DNA of 8,927 nucleotides from an uncultured Prevotella sp. (GTDB lineage: Bacteria; Bacteroidota; Bacteroidia; Bacteroidales; Bacteroidaceae): assembly GCA_900548745.1 (NCBI GenBank), contig URLQ01000119.1, positions 1 to 8,927 of the forward strand. Direction: 5' to 3'. The position numbers and the translations under genes were made by a program. The notes under the pieces are model-generated. The model worked only from the letters and a program-made list of their open reading frames with translations. It was not told the DNA's origin and made no database searches. Positions 8,603-8,927 of the stretch are shown here, piece by piece (the stretch's first letter is position 1; the number at the start of each line of letters is the position of its first letter).

Positions 8603-8927
8603 ATGGCAAAAACAAACGACAACATGACAGCACAGGAGGGAAAGCTGAAAGCCCTGCAGGCTGCTATGTCCAAGATAGAGAAAGACTTCGGAAAGGGGTC
8701 GATAATGAAACTCGGAGATGAGAAGATTGAAAACGTGGAAGTCATCCCTACCGGCAGCATCTCACTGAATGCCGCTCTCGGCGTCGGCGGATACCCTAAG
8801 GGAAGAATAATAGAAATCTACGGTCCGGAGAGCAGCGGTAAGACCACTCTCGCCATCCATGCCATAGCCGAATGTCAGAAGGCTGGCGGCATAGCAGCAT
8901 TCATCGATGCGGAACACGCTTTCGACC
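8603..8927 (+). CDS. recA: RecA recombinase, N-terminal part, cut by the window end
   Basis: RecA is the ATP-dependent DNA strand-exchange protein of homologous recombination and, where an SOS response exists, the co-protease for LexA. The 108 codons present cover the N-terminal helix and the start of the ATPase core. Visible marks are FGKGSIMKLG (29-38), the PTGS.SLNAALG segment (49-60), GRIIEIYGPESSGKTT (67-82) with the Walker A P-loop at 74-82 and catalytic-type K80/T81, and AFIDAEHAFD (99-108). The P-loop lies about eight residues further in than in E. coli RecA, so the N-terminus is slightly extended. A second ATG at codon 8 (8624) could be the true start, but the first is preferred because MAK fits and the upstream A-rich stretch is typical of Bacteroidota starts. 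About two thirds of the gene, including the L1/L2 DNA-binding loops and the C-terminal domain, lies beyond the window. The gene has its own promoter at 8530-8537. Confidence 0.98.
   Translation, partial: MAKTNDNMTAQEGKLKALQAAMSKIEKDFGKGSIMKLGDEKIENVEVIPTGSISLNAALGVGGYPKGRIIEIYGPESSGKTTLAIHAIAECQKAGGIAAFIDAEHAFD

Noticed and set aside
8634..8640. AGGAGGG resembling a strong Shine-Dalgarno sequence
   Set aside because: It lies inside recA coding for conserved-looking residues Q11-E12-G13, no start codon follows at a suitable distance, and Bacteroidota rarely rely on Shine-Dalgarno pairing.

Overview
The window looks like a chromosomal piece from a Bacteroidota bacterium, most likely the Prevotella/Bacteroides side of Bacteroidales. 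Three things suggest this. The first gene encodes SprA/Sov, the outer-membrane translocon of the type IX secretion system (T9SS), which is found only in this phylum. A perfect match to the Bacteroidota -7 promoter element (TAnnTTTG) lies upstream of recA. The gene starts have A/T-rich leaders with no Shine-Dalgarno sequence. Base composition is moderate and even, with no sign of recent transfer.

Layout, all on the + strand: (1) positions 1-6884, a very long sprA reading frame cut at its 5' end by the window edge; (2) 6885-7001, a 117-base gap with a strong imperfect hairpin just after the sprA stop; (3) 7002-8474, a complete exported alkaline phosphatase of the PafA-like monoesterase type with the full set of catalytic residues; (4) 8475-8602, a 128-base AT-rich gap with the recA promoter and two small inverted repeats; (5) 8603 to the window end, the first 108 codons of recA.

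The genes do not form an obvious pathway. SprA is the outer-membrane channel for T9SS cargo. The phosphatase has a Sec signal peptide and no T9SS C-terminal sorting domain, so it probably stays in the periplasm rather than being SprA cargo. recA is a DNA repair gene with its own promoter. No IS element, CRISPR array, tRNA, rRNA or toxin/defence system was seen.

I did not find a previously undescribed system. The points most worth a second look are non-coding: the sprA-phosphatase hairpin and the inverted repeats around the recA promoter. The compact phosphatase and the lysine-rich insertions in SprA are secondary.
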